Shown piece after piece: positions 35,772 to 44,693 of a stretch of 64,000 nucleotides of DNA (positions are counted from its first letter, which is position 1; each line of letters begins with the position of its first letter). A program made the translations under genes and the position numbers. Location of the stretch: assembly GCF_016599855.1 (NCBI RefSeq), contig NZ_CP067041.1, positions 3,038,001-3,102,000 of the forward strand. Direction: 5' to 3'. The DNA is from Bradyrhizobium diazoefficiens (lineage in GTDB: Bacteria > Pseudomonadota > Alphaproteobacteria > Rhizobiales > Xanthobacteraceae). The notes beneath the pieces are model-generated. The model searched no databases, was not told where the DNA came from, and worked only from the letters and a program-made list of their open reading frames with translations.

Positions 35772-37685
35772 ATGACCACGATCCTCGGCGTCCCCTCCGC
35801 AGTCCTCTATGGCCAGCTCCTGCTCGGGCTGATCAACGGCGCCTTCTATGCCATGCTGAGCCTCGGCCTCGCGGTGATCTTCGGCATGATGAACATCGTG
35901 AACTTCGTCCACGGCGCGCAGTACATGATGGGCGCTATGGGCGCGTGGCTGCTGCTCGATTATCTCGGCGTCGGCTATTGGTGGGCACTGATCCTGGCGC
36001 CGCTCGTCGTCGGTGCGATCGGCATCGTGATCGAGGTGGTACTGCTGCGTCGCCTTTACAAGCTCGACCATCTCTATGGCATGCTGCTCACCTTCGGTCT
36101 CGCGCTGATGGTGCAGGGCGCGCTCAGCAACTGGTTCGGTTCTTCGGGCCAGCCCTATACGATTCCGCAGGCGCTGACGGGCGGGCACAATCTTGGTTTC
36201 ATGTTTCTGCCAAACTATCGGGCCTGGGTGATCGCAGCCTCGGTCGTAGTCTGCCTCGGCACCTGGTACGTCATCGAGCGGACCAAGCTCGGCGCCTATC
36301 TGCGCGCCGCGACGGAAAATCCGATGCTGGTTCAGGCCTTCGGTATCCGCGTCCCGCGCATGATCACGCTGACTTACGGTGCCGGCGTTGCGCTCGCCGC
36401 GCTAGCGGGCGTTCTGGCCGCGCCGGTCTACCAGGTCAGTCCACTAATGGGCGCGGATCTCTTGATCGTCGTCTTCGCGGTGGTGGTGATCGGTGGCATG
36501 GGGTCGATCAGGGGCTCGATCGTGACCGGCTTCCTCGTCGGCGTTATCGAGGGGCTGACGAAGGCTTTCTATCCCGAAGGCTCGACGACGGTGGTCTTCG
36601 TGGTGATGGTGGTGGTGCTGCTGATCCGCCCGGCGGGACTGTTCGGATCGAAGCTCGATGCCGCGCAGGGGCAACCGCAGCCCAGCCTGTTGGCACCGGC
36701 GCCATCAGTGCGGACGCAGACCCTGATCTTCCTGGCCGTCGCCTGCTGCCTCGCGGCTGCGCCACTCGTCGTCTATCCCGGCTTCATGATGAAGGCGATG
36801 ATCTTTGCGCTGTTTGCCTGCGCCTTCAACCTGGTCGCCGGCTATGGGCGGCTCGTCTCCTTCGGCCACTCGATGTTCCTGGGGTCGGCCGGCTATGTCT
36901 GCGGCCACGCCGCGAAGGTCTGGGGGTTGTCCCCCGAACTTGCGATTCTGGCCGGAACCGCAACGGCGGCGATGCTCGGCTTCGTCACCGGCTGGCTCGC
37001 CATCCGCCGTAGCGGCATCTACTTTGCCATGGTGACGCTCGCCTTCGCGCAGATGGTCTATTTCGTCGCGCTGCAAGCGCCCTTCACTGGCGGCGAGGAC
37101 GGGCTTCAGGCGATTCCACGTGGCAGGCTGTTCGGCCTGATGGACCTGTCGCAGCCCGCTAACCTCTACGCCTTCGTGCTGGTGATATTCCTCGGCGGCT
37201 TCTTCCTGATCATGCGCCTGGTGGGTTCGCCGTTCGGGCGTGTGCTGAAGGCGATCAGCGATCACGACGCGCGCGCCCAGTCGCTCGGCTTTGAGACCAA
37301 CCGCTACAAGCTCGCTGCCTTCGTGCTTTCGGCAGCGCTGGCGGGGCTTGCTGGTTCGACCAAGGCGATCGTCAGCCAACTCGCCAGCTTGACCGACGTG
37401 CACTGGTCGATGTCCGGCGAAGTGCTGCTGATGACGTTTCTAGGCGGCGTCGGCACGCTGTACGGCCCGCTGGTCGGCGCCTTCGTCGTCGTCGCCATGC
37501 AGAACTATCTCGCGGCATTCGGACAATGGGTGACCGTCATTCACGGCCTGATCTTCGTCCTCTGCGTGCTCGCCTTCCGCCGCGGCATCGTCGGCGAGCT
37601 GATCGAATTATGGCATCGCCTGCGCCGAACACCGGCGGCCACACCCGCCGTGCTCCACAAGGTGGCTGTCGCGCCACAGGAATGA
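35772..37685 (+). CDS. Fused Liv-type permease (LivH-LivM)
   Basis: 637 residues, about twice the length of a single permease. Residues 1 to about 290 are LivH (GQLLLGLINGAFYAMLSLGLAVIFGMMNIVNF; VFAVVVIGGMGSIRGS). After a short linker near residues 295-315, LivM follows (AFNLVAGYGRLVSFGHSMFLG; the loop GLMDLSQPAN; FLGGVGTLYGPLVGAFVV). Both membrane halves are in one chain, so equal stoichiometry is fixed. The start ATG lies 14 bases after the livF stop; there is no frameshift or internal stop. Confidence 0.92.
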   Translation: MTTILGVPSAVLYGQLLLGLINGAFYAMLSLGLAVIFGMMNIVNFVHGAQYMMGAMGAWLLLDYLGVGYWWALILAPLVVGAIGIVIEVVLLRRLYKLDHLYGMLLTFGLALMVQGALSNWFGSSGQPYTIPQALTGGHNLGFMFLPNYRAWVIAASVVVCLGTWYVIERTKLGAYLRAATENPMLVQAFGIRVPRMITLTYGAGVALAALAGVLAAPVYQVSPLMGADLLIVVFAVVVIGGMGSIRGSIVTGFLVGVIEGLTKAFYPEGSTTVVFVVMVVVLLIRPAGLFGSKLDAAQGQPQPSLLAPAPSVRTQTLIFLAVACCLAAAPLVVYPGFMMKAMIFALFACAFNLVAGYGRLVSFGHSMFLGSAGYVCGHAAKVWGLSPELAILAGTATAAMLGFVTGWLAIRRSGIYFAMVTLAFAQMVYFVALQAPFTGGEDGLQAIPRGRLFGLMDLSQPANLYAFVLVIFLGGFFLIMRLVGSPFGRVLKAISDHDARAQSLGFETNRYKLAAFVLSAALAGLAGSTKAIVSQLASLTDVHWSMSGEVLLMTFLGGVGTLYGPLVGAFVVVAMQNYLAAFGQWVTVIHGLIFVLCVLAFRRGIVGELIELWHRLRRTPAATPAVLHKVAVAPQE

Positions 37686-37687
37686 GC

Positions 37688-37764
37688 CGAGACGTCTCGA
37701 TAAGGAAACTTCGCCATCCGGGGAAGTGAAGCAGGACGGAACCAAACCCCGCTCGAAAGAGCGG
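37688..37764 (+). other. Leader of the binding-protein gene with palindrome and GAAA hairpin
   Basis: The 101-base gap before the binding-protein gene holds a perfect 12-bp palindrome CGAGACGTCTCG (37688-37699) and a hairpin CCGCTC-GAAA-GAGCGG (37749-37764), a 6-bp stem closed by a stable GNRA tetraloop, 22 bases before the start codon. These may stabilise or pause mRNA to raise binding-protein output. Confidence 0.5.
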
Positions 37765-37786
37765 ACCCGACAACAGGGGATAGATC

Positions 37787-39016
37787 ATGCGTGAGATGCC
37801 TTTCAGCCTCCTGCGCGGTGCAGCCGCCGCGCTCTGCCTCGGTTCGCTCATCGTCGCCGGCCAGGCCGCGGCCCAGGTCAGCGACGACGTCGTCAAGATC
37901 GGTGTGCTGACCGACATGTCCGGCCAGTATTCCGATCTGAATGGACCCGGCTCGCTACTGGCGGCGCAGATGGCGGCAGCGGATTTCGGCGGCAAGGTTT
38001 TGGGCAAGCCGATCGAGATCATCGGCGCCGACCATCAGCAGAAGGCCGATGTCGGCATCGGCATCGCCCGGCGCTGGATCGAGAACGAGAAGGTCGACGC
38101 GATCTCGGACGTCACCAATAGTGCGATCGCGCTTGCCGTGCAGCAGCTGACGCGCGAGACCAACCGTGTGGCGCTGTTCTCGTCGCCAGGCACGACGGAT
38201 TTGACCGGAAAGCAGTGCTCGCCCACCGGCTTTCAGTGGGTCTATGACAACTATTCCAACGCAGTCGGGCCACTGAAAGCGCTGATCGACAAGGGCAACG
38301 AAACGTTCTTCATTATTACCGCCGACTTCGCCTTCGGACATTCGCTGGAGAAGATCGCGAGCGAGGCGATCCAGGCGAACGGCGGCAAGGTCGTGGGCAC
38401 CGTCCGCCACCCCTTTGGTGCAGCCGACCTCTCGTCGTTCCTGCTGCCGGCGCAGGCATCGAAAGCAAAGGTCATTCTTCTCGCCACTGCTGGCAAGGAT
38501 ATGACGACGGCGATCAAGCAGGCCAATGAGTTCGGCATCATCGCGGGCGGCCAGACCATCACCGCGCCGGTCATGTTCATCACCGACGTCAACGCCCTCG
38601 GCCTGCCGACCGCGCAGGGCATCTCCTTCATCGCGGGTTTCTATTGGGACCAGAACGACGAGACGCGCGCCTTCGCCAAGCGCTTCTTCGAGGCGCGCAA
38701 GGCCATGCCGACCGCGCCGCAGGCCGGCGTCTATTCCTCGATCACGCACTATCTCAAGGCGGTCCAGGCCGCGGGTACCGATGAGGCCAAGGCCGTGGCG
38801 GCCAAGATGCGCGAGCTGCCGGTCGATGACTTCTTCGCCAAGGGCGGCAAGGTGCGCGAGGACGGCCGCATGGTCCACAACATGCTGCTCGTCCAGGTCA
38901 AGAAACCTTCCGAATCGAAGCAGCCATGGGATTACTATAACGTCGTGGCGACCGTTCCCGGCGAGCAGGCCTTCCAATCTCTTGCCCAGAGTGAATGCCC
39001 GCTCGTCAAGAAGTGA
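37787..39016 (+). CDS. Liv-type periplasmic substrate-binding protein of the lysine/pipecolate module
   Basis: 409 residues with a signal peptide (FSLLRGAAAALCLGSLIVAGQAAA, cleavage near residue 29) and a type-I binding fold: VVKIGVLTDMSGQYSDLNGPGS, LFSSPGTTDLTGKQC, FFIITADFAFGHS. AGGGG eight bases before ATG 37787 supports this start. The ligand is likely an amino or imino acid fed to the neighbouring oxidase. The gene is bracketed by hairpins. Confidence 0.9.
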   Translation: MREMPFSLLRGAAAALCLGSLIVAGQAAAQVSDDVVKIGVLTDMSGQYSDLNGPGSLLAAQMAAADFGGKVLGKPIEIIGADHQQKADVGIGIARRWIENEKVDAISDVTNSAIALAVQQLTRETNRVALFSSPGTTDLTGKQCSPTGFQWVYDNYSNAVGPLKALIDKGNETFFIITADFAFGHSLEKIASEAIQANGGKVVGTVRHPFGAADLSSFLLPAQASKAKVILLATAGKDMTTAIKQANEFGIIAGGQTITAPVMFITDVNALGLPTAQGISFIAGFYWDQNDETRAFAKRFFEARKAMPTAPQAGVYSSITHYLKAVQAAGTDEAKAVAAKMRELPVDDFFAKGGKVREDGRMVHNMLLVQVKKPSESKQPWDYYNVVATVPGEQAFQSLAQSECPLVKK

Positions 39017-39021
39017 GGCAA

Positions 39022-39052
39022 GGTCCCGGTGGTGATGCGCGCCGCCGGGACC
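39022..39052 (+). terminator. Strong stem-loop directly after the binding-protein gene
   Basis: Arms GGTCCCGGTGG and CCGCCGGGACC (11 bp, one mismatch) around a 9-base loop, starting five bases past the stop codon. There is no T-run, so it is probably a partial terminator or an mRNA 3'-end protector that sets a high binding-protein to downstream ratio. Confidence 0.6.
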
Positions 39053-39083
39053 GCGCATGCGTAAAAAAGGGGAGAGAACCGCG

Positions 39084-39746
39084 ATGAAGAAGACCGCGAC
39101 GCGACCGTCGCTGAGGGAGGCCGCGGCCACGGAAGTTGTGCCTGCCCGCTTCTCGGCCGACGCCGCGCCGACCGAGGGAAGCGACGACCTCGGTCACAGG
39201 TTGAAGCGCATACGGATCGACAAGGGTTGGACGCTGAAAGAGATGAGCGAACACTCCGGCGTCGCGCGCTCGACGCTGTCGAAGATCGAGAACGGCCAGA
39301 TGTCGCCGACCTATGATGTGCTGCAGAAGATCACGCGCGGCGTCGATTTCGACATCGTCGAACTGTTCGACCAGCGTCGCCAGAATGCGCCGTTCGGCCG
39401 CCGCAGCGTCACGCGCAGCGGCGAGGGCAAGCCGCACCGGACCGACACCTATGATTACGAAGTATTGGCGACCGACCTTTCGCAAAAGGACATCCTGCCC
39501 TTCAAGGCGCGGATCAGAGCGCGCAGCCTCGACGATTTCCCGGGCTGGGTACGTCACGAGGGCGAGGAGTTCCTGTGCGTTTTGTCCGGCACCGTCCAAG
39601 TCTTCACGGAATTCTACGCCCCGGTCACGCTCGGAGTTGGTGACAGCACCTATTTTGACAGCAAGATGGGCCACGCCATCGTGTCGTTGAGCAAGGAAGA
39701 TGCCGAGGTGATCTGGATATGCACCGCCATCACCGCGCTCTCATGA
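39084..39746 (+). CDS. XRE-cupin transcriptional regulator (PuuR-like)
   Basis: 220 residues from ATG 39084 (GGGGAGAG seven bases upstream). An XRE helix-turn-helix occupies residues about 38-95 (LKRIRIDKGWTLKEMSEHSGVARSTLSKIENGQ) and a cupin sensor follows at about 140-215 (GWVRHEGEEFLCVLSGTVQVFTE; FDSKMGHAI). Regulators of this type control polyamine and amino-acid catabolism. It lies inside the operon, between the binding protein and the reductase, suggesting feedback on this importer module. Confidence 0.9.
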   Translation: MKKTATRPSLREAAATEVVPARFSADAAPTEGSDDLGHRLKRIRIDKGWTLKEMSEHSGVARSTLSKIENGQMSPTYDVLQKITRGVDFDIVELFDQRRQNAPFGRRSVTRSGEGKPHRTDTYDYEVLATDLSQKDILPFKARIRARSLDDFPGWVRHEGEEFLCVLSGTVQVFTEFYAPVTLGVGDSTYFDSKMGHAIVSLSKEDAEVIWICTAITALS

Positions 39747-39770
39747 TTTTGTAAGACAGGAATAAGCCCG

Positions 39771-40763
39771 ATGCTGCGCAGCTACTCTGCTGCCGAAGTC
39801 CATGATGCACTCACTTTTCCCAGCCTGATCGAGGCATTGCGCAAGGCTTTCAAGCGCGACGGCGAGCCGATGCCGTTGCGGCAGGCCTATGAGGTCGGCG
39901 TCAATGGCTCGCCGGCGCGTCTGTTGACGATGCCAGCCTGGATCCGCGGCGAGGCACTCGGCGTCAAGCTCGTCACAGTGTTTCCGCAGAATGCCGAGCG
40001 CGGCCTCGGCGCGGTGTCGTCGCTTTATTTCCTGCTCGACGGTGAGACCGGCCAGCCGCGTGCAATGATCGACGGCGAGGCGCTGACCAACCGCCGCACG
40101 GCGGCTGCTTCAGCACTCGCATCCGGCTATCTGTCGCGCGCGGACAGCGGCACGCTGCTCATGGTGGGCACCGGCCATCTCGCGCCCCAACTCGTCGCCG
40201 CGCACCGCGCCGTGCGTCCGATCGAAGAGGTGCTGGTCTGGGGACGCAGTCCTCAGCGCGCGCGGGCACTGGCCGACACGCTTGTCCGGCAGGGGGTGAA
40301 CGCAGCTCCGATGGTGGACCTTGCCGAGGCTTTGTCGCAGGCCGATATCGTGAGCTGCGCCACGACTTCGACCGATGCTTTGGTCAAAGGCGAATGGCTG
40401 CGGCCGGGAACCCATCTCGACCTGGTCGGCGCCTTCACGCCGCAGATGCGCGAAAGCGACGATGATGTCGTTTCGCGCAGCCGCGTCTTCGTCGATACCT
40501 ATGCTGGCGCGCTCGCCGAAGCGGGAGATCTGCTGCAACCCATTGCCGCCGGAACCTGGAGCGCCGACAGGATCTGCGGCGATCTCCATGAACTGACAAA
40601 CGGTGCGAAACCGGGACGCCTTGACGCTGACGAGATCACCCTGTTCAAGTCAGTCGGGGCGGCGATTGAGGATCTCGCGGCCGCGAGCCTGCTGGTGAGC
40701 GAGGGCAATCCGAGTTCACACGCGCAGCCTCCTGAACGAGGGTGCGCGGCAACGAAGGCCTAG
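39771..40763 (+). CDS. Ornithine cyclodeaminase / mu-crystallin-family protein, possible ketimine reductase
   Basis: 330 residues: LGVKLVTVFPQN with the substrate-binding lysine near residue 68, Rossmann motif LLMVGTGHLAPQLVAAH near residue 130, and ITLFKSVGAAIEDLAAA near the C-terminus. The family includes ornithine cyclodeaminase, alanine dehydrogenase and NAD(P)H-dependent reductases of piperideine- or pyrroline-2-carboxylate. Next to pipecolate genes, reduction of piperideine-2-carboxylate to L-pipecolate is the best guess, which would join D-lysine to the pathway. The last 20 residues look like a divergent tail. Confidence 0.85.
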   Translation: MLRSYSAAEVHDALTFPSLIEALRKAFKRDGEPMPLRQAYEVGVNGSPARLLTMPAWIRGEALGVKLVTVFPQNAERGLGAVSSLYFLLDGETGQPRAMIDGEALTNRRTAAASALASGYLSRADSGTLLMVGTGHLAPQLVAAHRAVRPIEEVLVWGRSPQRARALADTLVRQGVNAAPMVDLAEALSQADIVSCATTSTDALVKGEWLRPGTHLDLVGAFTPQMRESDDDVVSRSRVFVDTYAGALAEAGDLLQPIAAGTWSADRICGDLHELTNGAKPGRLDADEITLFKSVGAAIEDLAAASLLVSEGNPSSHAQPPERGCAATKA

Positions 40764-40765
40764 CA

Positions 40766-43700
40766 ATGTCGACGCAGGAAAAGCCCGGCTTCTGCACGCT
40801 CTGCCGCTCCCGTTGCGGCACGATCAACGCCGTTGAGAATGGCAGGCTCGTCGCGGTGCGGCCGAACCCGGCCCACCCGACAGGCAAGGCGATATGCCCG
40901 AAAGGCAGGGCCGCGCCGGAGATCGCGCATTCGGCCCGCCGTCTGAAGACGCCATTGCGACGCACCTCACCGAAGGGGGCCGCCGATCCGGGCTTCGTGC
41001 CGATATCCTGGCACGAAGCGCTGACCGAGATCGCGGAGCGGCTGGGGCGCTACCGGGAAGAAACCGGGCCGGAATCGGTCGCGTTCGCGGTGACCTCCGG
41101 TTCGTCGTCCTCGACATCCGACAGCCTGGACTGGATTCAGCGCTTCATCCGTGGCTTCGGCAGCCCGAACAACTGCTTCTCGACCGAGATCTGCAACTGG
41201 CACAAGGATCACGCCCACGCCTTCACCTTCGGCTGCGGTCTGCCGACGGCGGATTATCGCAACTCCGAACTGATCCTGCTCTGGGGCCACAATCCTGCCA
41301 ATGTCTGGCTTGCCCAGGCGGAGGCGATCAGCGCCGCGCGGGCGAGCGGGGCGAGGCTTGCGGTGATCGATCCGCGCCGGACCGGTTCGGCGCACGACGC
41401 CGATCTGTGGCTGCGTATCCGTCCCGGCACCGATGCGGCGCTGGCGCTAGGCCTTGCGCGCTGGCTCATCGTCAACCGCGCCTACAGCGCCGATTTCGTG
41501 CGGCACTGGACCAATGCCGCCTTCCTGGTCCGTGACAGCGACGGCTGCTTTCTGCGTGCCGGCGATGCCGGGCTCGAAGGTGACGGTTTTCTGGTCTGGG
41601 ACCAAGTCGCGGGCAAGGCGGTGCTGGCCGAAGGCGGCCTCGCAGCAGCCGCGCTCGAAGGATGTTTTGAGGTCATCGGCCTCCAAGGCCCGATCGCCTG
41701 CCGCACCGGCTTCGATCACTATCGCGCGGCGGCCGAGCCCTACGATCCTGCGACGGTCGAGCGCATCACCAACATTCCGGCGGCACAGGTCGAGGAACTT
41801 GCGGCTGGGATCTCGCAGGCATCATCGGTTTGCTATCACGGCTGGACTGGGCTCGGACAGCACACCAATGCTGCGCAGACCGAACGCGCCGTCGCAACGC
41901 TCTATGCATTGACCGGCAGTTTCGATGCGCCAGGCGGCAATGTCAGGATGCCGAACCTTCCGGCCCCGTCGCTGCATTCCATGGCGATGATCCCGCCGGA
42001 GACGCGAGCGCGCACGCTCGGGCTATCCGATCGCCCGCTCGGGCCGCCGGTCGACGGCTGGATCACGTCCAGCGATTTCTACGACGCGGCGCTGACCGGG
42101 AAACCTTACCGCGTGCGTGCGCTGTTCGCGTTCGGCTCCAATTTGCTGGTCTCGCATCCGGCGCCGGAGCGCGGACGAGAGGCGCTGAAGGCGCTCGACT
42201 TTCAGGTCCATTGCGATCTGTTCTTGAATCCCACCGCCGAGATGGCTGATATCGTGCTGCCGGTCTCGAGCCCCTGGGAGCATGAGGCGTTGCGCCTCGG
42301 CTTCGAGATCTCGCCCGAGGCGCAGGAACTGGTGCAGTTGCGCCCGCAGATGATTCCGCGTCAGGGCGAGGCCCGTTCCGACATGTGGATCGTGTTCCAG
42401 CTCGCCAAGCGGCTCGGCATGGGCGAGCTGTTCTTTGACGGCGATGTTGAGAAGGGTTTTGAGCATCTGCTCGCCCCGCTCGGCCTCAATCTCGCAGCGC
42501 TGCGGGCGAGGCCCGAAGGCATCCGCGTGCCGCTCAGGCATAGCCATCGTAAATATCAGACGACTGGCTTCGCCACGCAAACCGGTAAAGCCGAGCTCTA
42601 TTCGGAACTGCTGCATCGCCATGGCTATCCGGCGGTGCCACGCTTCATCGAGCCAGCTGAGCGGCGCGACGAAACGTTTCCATTGACGCTGTTTTCCGCC
42701 AACAGCGGTTATTTCTGCCACAGCCAACATCGCGGCATCAATGGGCTGCGCCGCAAGCGCGCGGAGCCGACAGCCGAGATCCATCCCGAACTCGCCCGCC
42801 GCAAGAATATTTTGGCGGGTGACTGGATGTTGGTGCGCAGTCGCAAGGGCGCGATCCGAATGCGCGTCGCTCTCAATGACGCGCTCGCGCGAGATGTCGT
42901 GGCGAGCGACTATGGCTGGTGGCAGCCTGCACCAGATCTTGGCCAGCCGGGCTATCTGCCGGACGCGACGCGACCTGTCGGTGCGAGCTTCAACGCCATC
43001 ATCTCGGAACACGAGCGCGATCCGCTCAGCGGATCGCTGGCGCTGCGCTCCTTTGCCTGCGACGTCGAGCGTGACGAGAGCACCTCGTGGCAGGGCTGGC
43101 GGTCATTCGTTGTCGCAGAGCGCCGCGAGGAATGTAGCGATGTGGTGGCGCTGACATTGCAGCCCGCAGACGGCGGTTCACTTCCTGCTTTCCGCCCCGG
43201 CCAATATGTTAGCTTCCGGGCTGGCGAGGCGATCCGCTCTTATTCGCTCACCGGAGCTGCCGTCGCGGCGCCCGATGCCTACTGCATCGGTGTCAGGCAC
43301 ATCGAAGGCGGGCAGGTCTCGACTGCGGTCAGGCACGTGCTCGCACCGGGCGACATCGTTGAACTGCAGTCACCGAAGGGCGGGTTCGTGCTGCCGTTGC
43401 GCAACGAGTTTCCGGTCGTTCTGGTTGCCGGCGGCATCGGCATCACGCCGTTCCTGTCCTATCTCGAAACGCTGGAGGGCGGCGCCGGCGAGCCGAGAGT
43501 GACGCTGCATTATGGCTGCCGGGATGGCGAAAGCCGGCCGTTCCATCATCGGCTTGAAGCGCTGCGGCAGAGGCTGCCGAACCTGACCCTCGTCACGCAT
43601 CTGAGCCGCCCGCGGAGCGGCGACCGCTTCGACCGCTTGGGCCGGTTCACCGTGTCGGATATTGACGCGGAATTGCTGCGCAAGCGCGCCCGGTTCTACA

Positions 43701-44083
43701 TGTGTGCGTCGGATGCGATGATGGAAGAGGTCGGCGCGGGCCTGCAGTCGCATGGCGTGCCGGCTTTCGAGATATTCAAGGAGCGCTTCCGCTCGCCCGC
43801 GCCGCCCGCGCTCGAGGGCCTCATGGCGCGCCAAATCTATTTCGCCCGCTCTGGCCGCACGCTGACGTGGTCGCCGCAGGCACCGCTTGCCAGTATTCTC
43901 GCAGCGGCGGAAAGCGCGGGCATTGCGATTCCGAGCGGTTGCCGTGTCGGACAATGCGAGAGCTGCGCCGTGCCGGTAAAGACCGGCGAGGTTCGCCATC
44001 TCGTCGATTGCTCGGAGTTGGAGGAGGGACATTGCTTGACATGTCAGGCCGTCCCGCTTTCTGATCTCGTCATCGACGCATGA
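40766..44083 (+). CDS. Fusion of molybdopterin oxidoreductase with NAD(P)H:FAD reductase and 2Fe-2S ferredoxin domain
   Basis: 1105 residues; ATG 40766 lies three bases after the previous stop. N-terminal 4Fe-4S site Cys10-x2-Cys13-x3-Cys17-x26-Cys44. The molybdopterin domain spans about residues 50-640; ICNWHKDHA near residue 155 is a likely place for a cysteine Mo ligand. A dinucleotide-binding domain runs to about 760. From about residue 775 a ferredoxin-reductase module follows with FAD motif RSYSLT (near 822) and NAD motif GGIGITPFLS (near 890). The last 80 residues are a plant-type 2Fe-2S domain (CRVGQCESC from near 1058, last Cys near 1091). All carriers from NAD(P)H to Mo are in one chain. 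No Tat signal, so cytoplasmic. Substrate unknown. Confidence 0.88.
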   Translation: MSTQEKPGFCTLCRSRCGTINAVENGRLVAVRPNPAHPTGKAICPKGRAAPEIAHSARRLKTPLRRTSPKGAADPGFVPISWHEALTEIAERLGRYREETGPESVAFAVTSGSSSSTSDSLDWIQRFIRGFGSPNNCFSTEICNWHKDHAHAFTFGCGLPTADYRNSELILLWGHNPANVWLAQAEAISAARASGARLAVIDPRRTGSAHDADLWLRIRPGTDAALALGLARWLIVNRAYSADFVRHWTNAAFLVRDSDGCFLRAGDAGLEGDGFLVWDQVAGKAVLAEGGLAAAALEGCFEVIGLQGPIACRTGFDHYRAAAEPYDPATVERITNIPAAQVEELAAGISQASSVCYHGWTGLGQHTNAAQTERAVATLYALTGSFDAPGGNVRMPNLPAPSLHSMAMIPPETRARTLGLSDRPLGPPVDGWITSSDFYDAALTGKPYRVRALFAFGSNLLVSHPAPERGREALKALDFQVHCDLFLNPTAEMADIVLPVSSPWEHEALRLGFEISPEAQELVQLRPQMIPRQGEARSDMWIVFQLAKRLGMGELFFDGDVEKGFEHLLAPLGLNLAALRARPEGIRVPLRHSHRKYQTTGFATQTGKAELYSELLHRHGYPAVPRFIEPAERRDETFPLTLFSANSGYFCHSQHRGINGLRRKRAEPTAEIHPELARRKNILAGDWMLVRSRKGAIRMRVALNDALARDVVASDYGWWQPAPDLGQPGYLPDATRPVGASFNAIISEHERDPLSGSLALRSFACDVERDESTSWQGWRSFVVAERREECSDVVALTLQPADGGSLPAFRPGQYVSFRAGEAIRSYSLTGAAVAAPDAYCIGVRHIEGGQVSTAVRHVLAPGDIVELQSPKGGFVLPLRNEFPVVLVAGGIGITPFLSYLETLEGGAGEPRVTLHYGCRDGESRPFHHRLEALRQRLPNLTLVTHLSRPRSGDRFDRLGRFTVSDIDAELLRKRARFYMCASDAMMEEVGAGLQSHGVPAFEIFKERFRSPAPPALEGLMARQIYFARSGRTLTWSPQAPLASILAAAESAGIAIPSGCRVGQCESCAVPVKTGEVRHLVDCSELEEGHCLTCQAVPLSDLVIDA

Positions 44084-44113
44084 CGGGGATAGCGGAAGCT
44101 GCGTCAACTAGCG

Positions 44114-44154
44114 ATCAGTCGACCCTTGGGTGCGGGTGCAAATGGGTCGTTGAT
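44114..44154 (+). terminator. Possible stem-loop after the Mo-fusion operon
   Basis: Arms ATCAGTCGACCC (44114-44125) and GGGTCGTTGAT (44144-44154) pair over 10 of 11-12 positions around an 18-base loop, 30 bases past the stop codon. There is no T-run; at best a weak or factor-assisted terminator. Confidence 0.4.
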
Positions 44155-44210
44155 GACGGGCGGTTAGATTTGGCTGTCTCCCGCTGGCTGGACCTAGCTC
44201 AAATTTCCTT

Positions 44211-44317
44211 ATGATGGATTGGAGCGAGAGCGAGAGTTCAAGTCTTTCAATTGGTTAGATGGCGCCGTGTGCACGTCGTGTGCACCGAGAGATCAAGAAA
44301 AATCTCGCGACGTGAGC
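44211..44317. repeat. Dispersed ~100-bp repeat, copy 2
   Basis: Same element as 12602-12699: starts ATGATGGATTGGA, keeps GAGAGTTCAAGT, the direct pair CGTGTGCAC (44266-44274 and 44277-44285) and GAGATCAAGAAAAATC, and ends near ACGTGAGC. It has a six-base duplication (CGAGAG) near its start. It lies in a gene-free gap, like copy 1. Confidence 0.75.
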
Positions 44318-44693
44318 AGGGGGCGGCTCGGTGCGTACCATTGCGGTTCATGCCATAATCGAAACCGTCGGCTACGCGCCCGCCGCACTGTGATGGATCC
44401 GCTTCACGGTGGATCGTCGCGTGACCACACTTCCACCGCCGTTGTCGTCCGCACATACGCCGCCGCGTATCGGTTGCATTTCGCCGCCGATAGCGCCACG
44501 CGTTCGCGGGAAGGATATCGCTGCGTACGGTCGGTTCGAAGCGGAAGCGGTCATCTCAAAAGTCTGCCGCGCTCACTCGGTGCCAGCTTGACTCCGCCAA
44601 ATCCCAAACTCATAGTCAGCATAATGCAATCGAAGTAATTGCAATGCGATTATAAATGGCGAGTCCGCTGCCGGGACGCCGGGGGGCTGTTTG

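Larger units (their letters stand above)
44084..44693. other. Gene-free gap between modules 3 and 4
   Basis: 610 bases with no credible gene. It holds a hairpin after the Mo-fusion gene (44114-44154), copy 2 of the dispersed repeat (44211-44317), and near the right end an AT-rich stretch with a TATAAA at 44651-44656 and the related sequences GCAATCG and GCAATGCGA, which could be the promoter of the next operon. The part from 44320 to 44580 shows nothing recognisable. Confidence 0.5.

Noticed and set aside
37600..37690. LivHM fusion as a sequencing error
   Set aside because: The frame is open and natural through the linker between the halves, codon usage is uniform, and the linker is short, so an artefact is unlikely.
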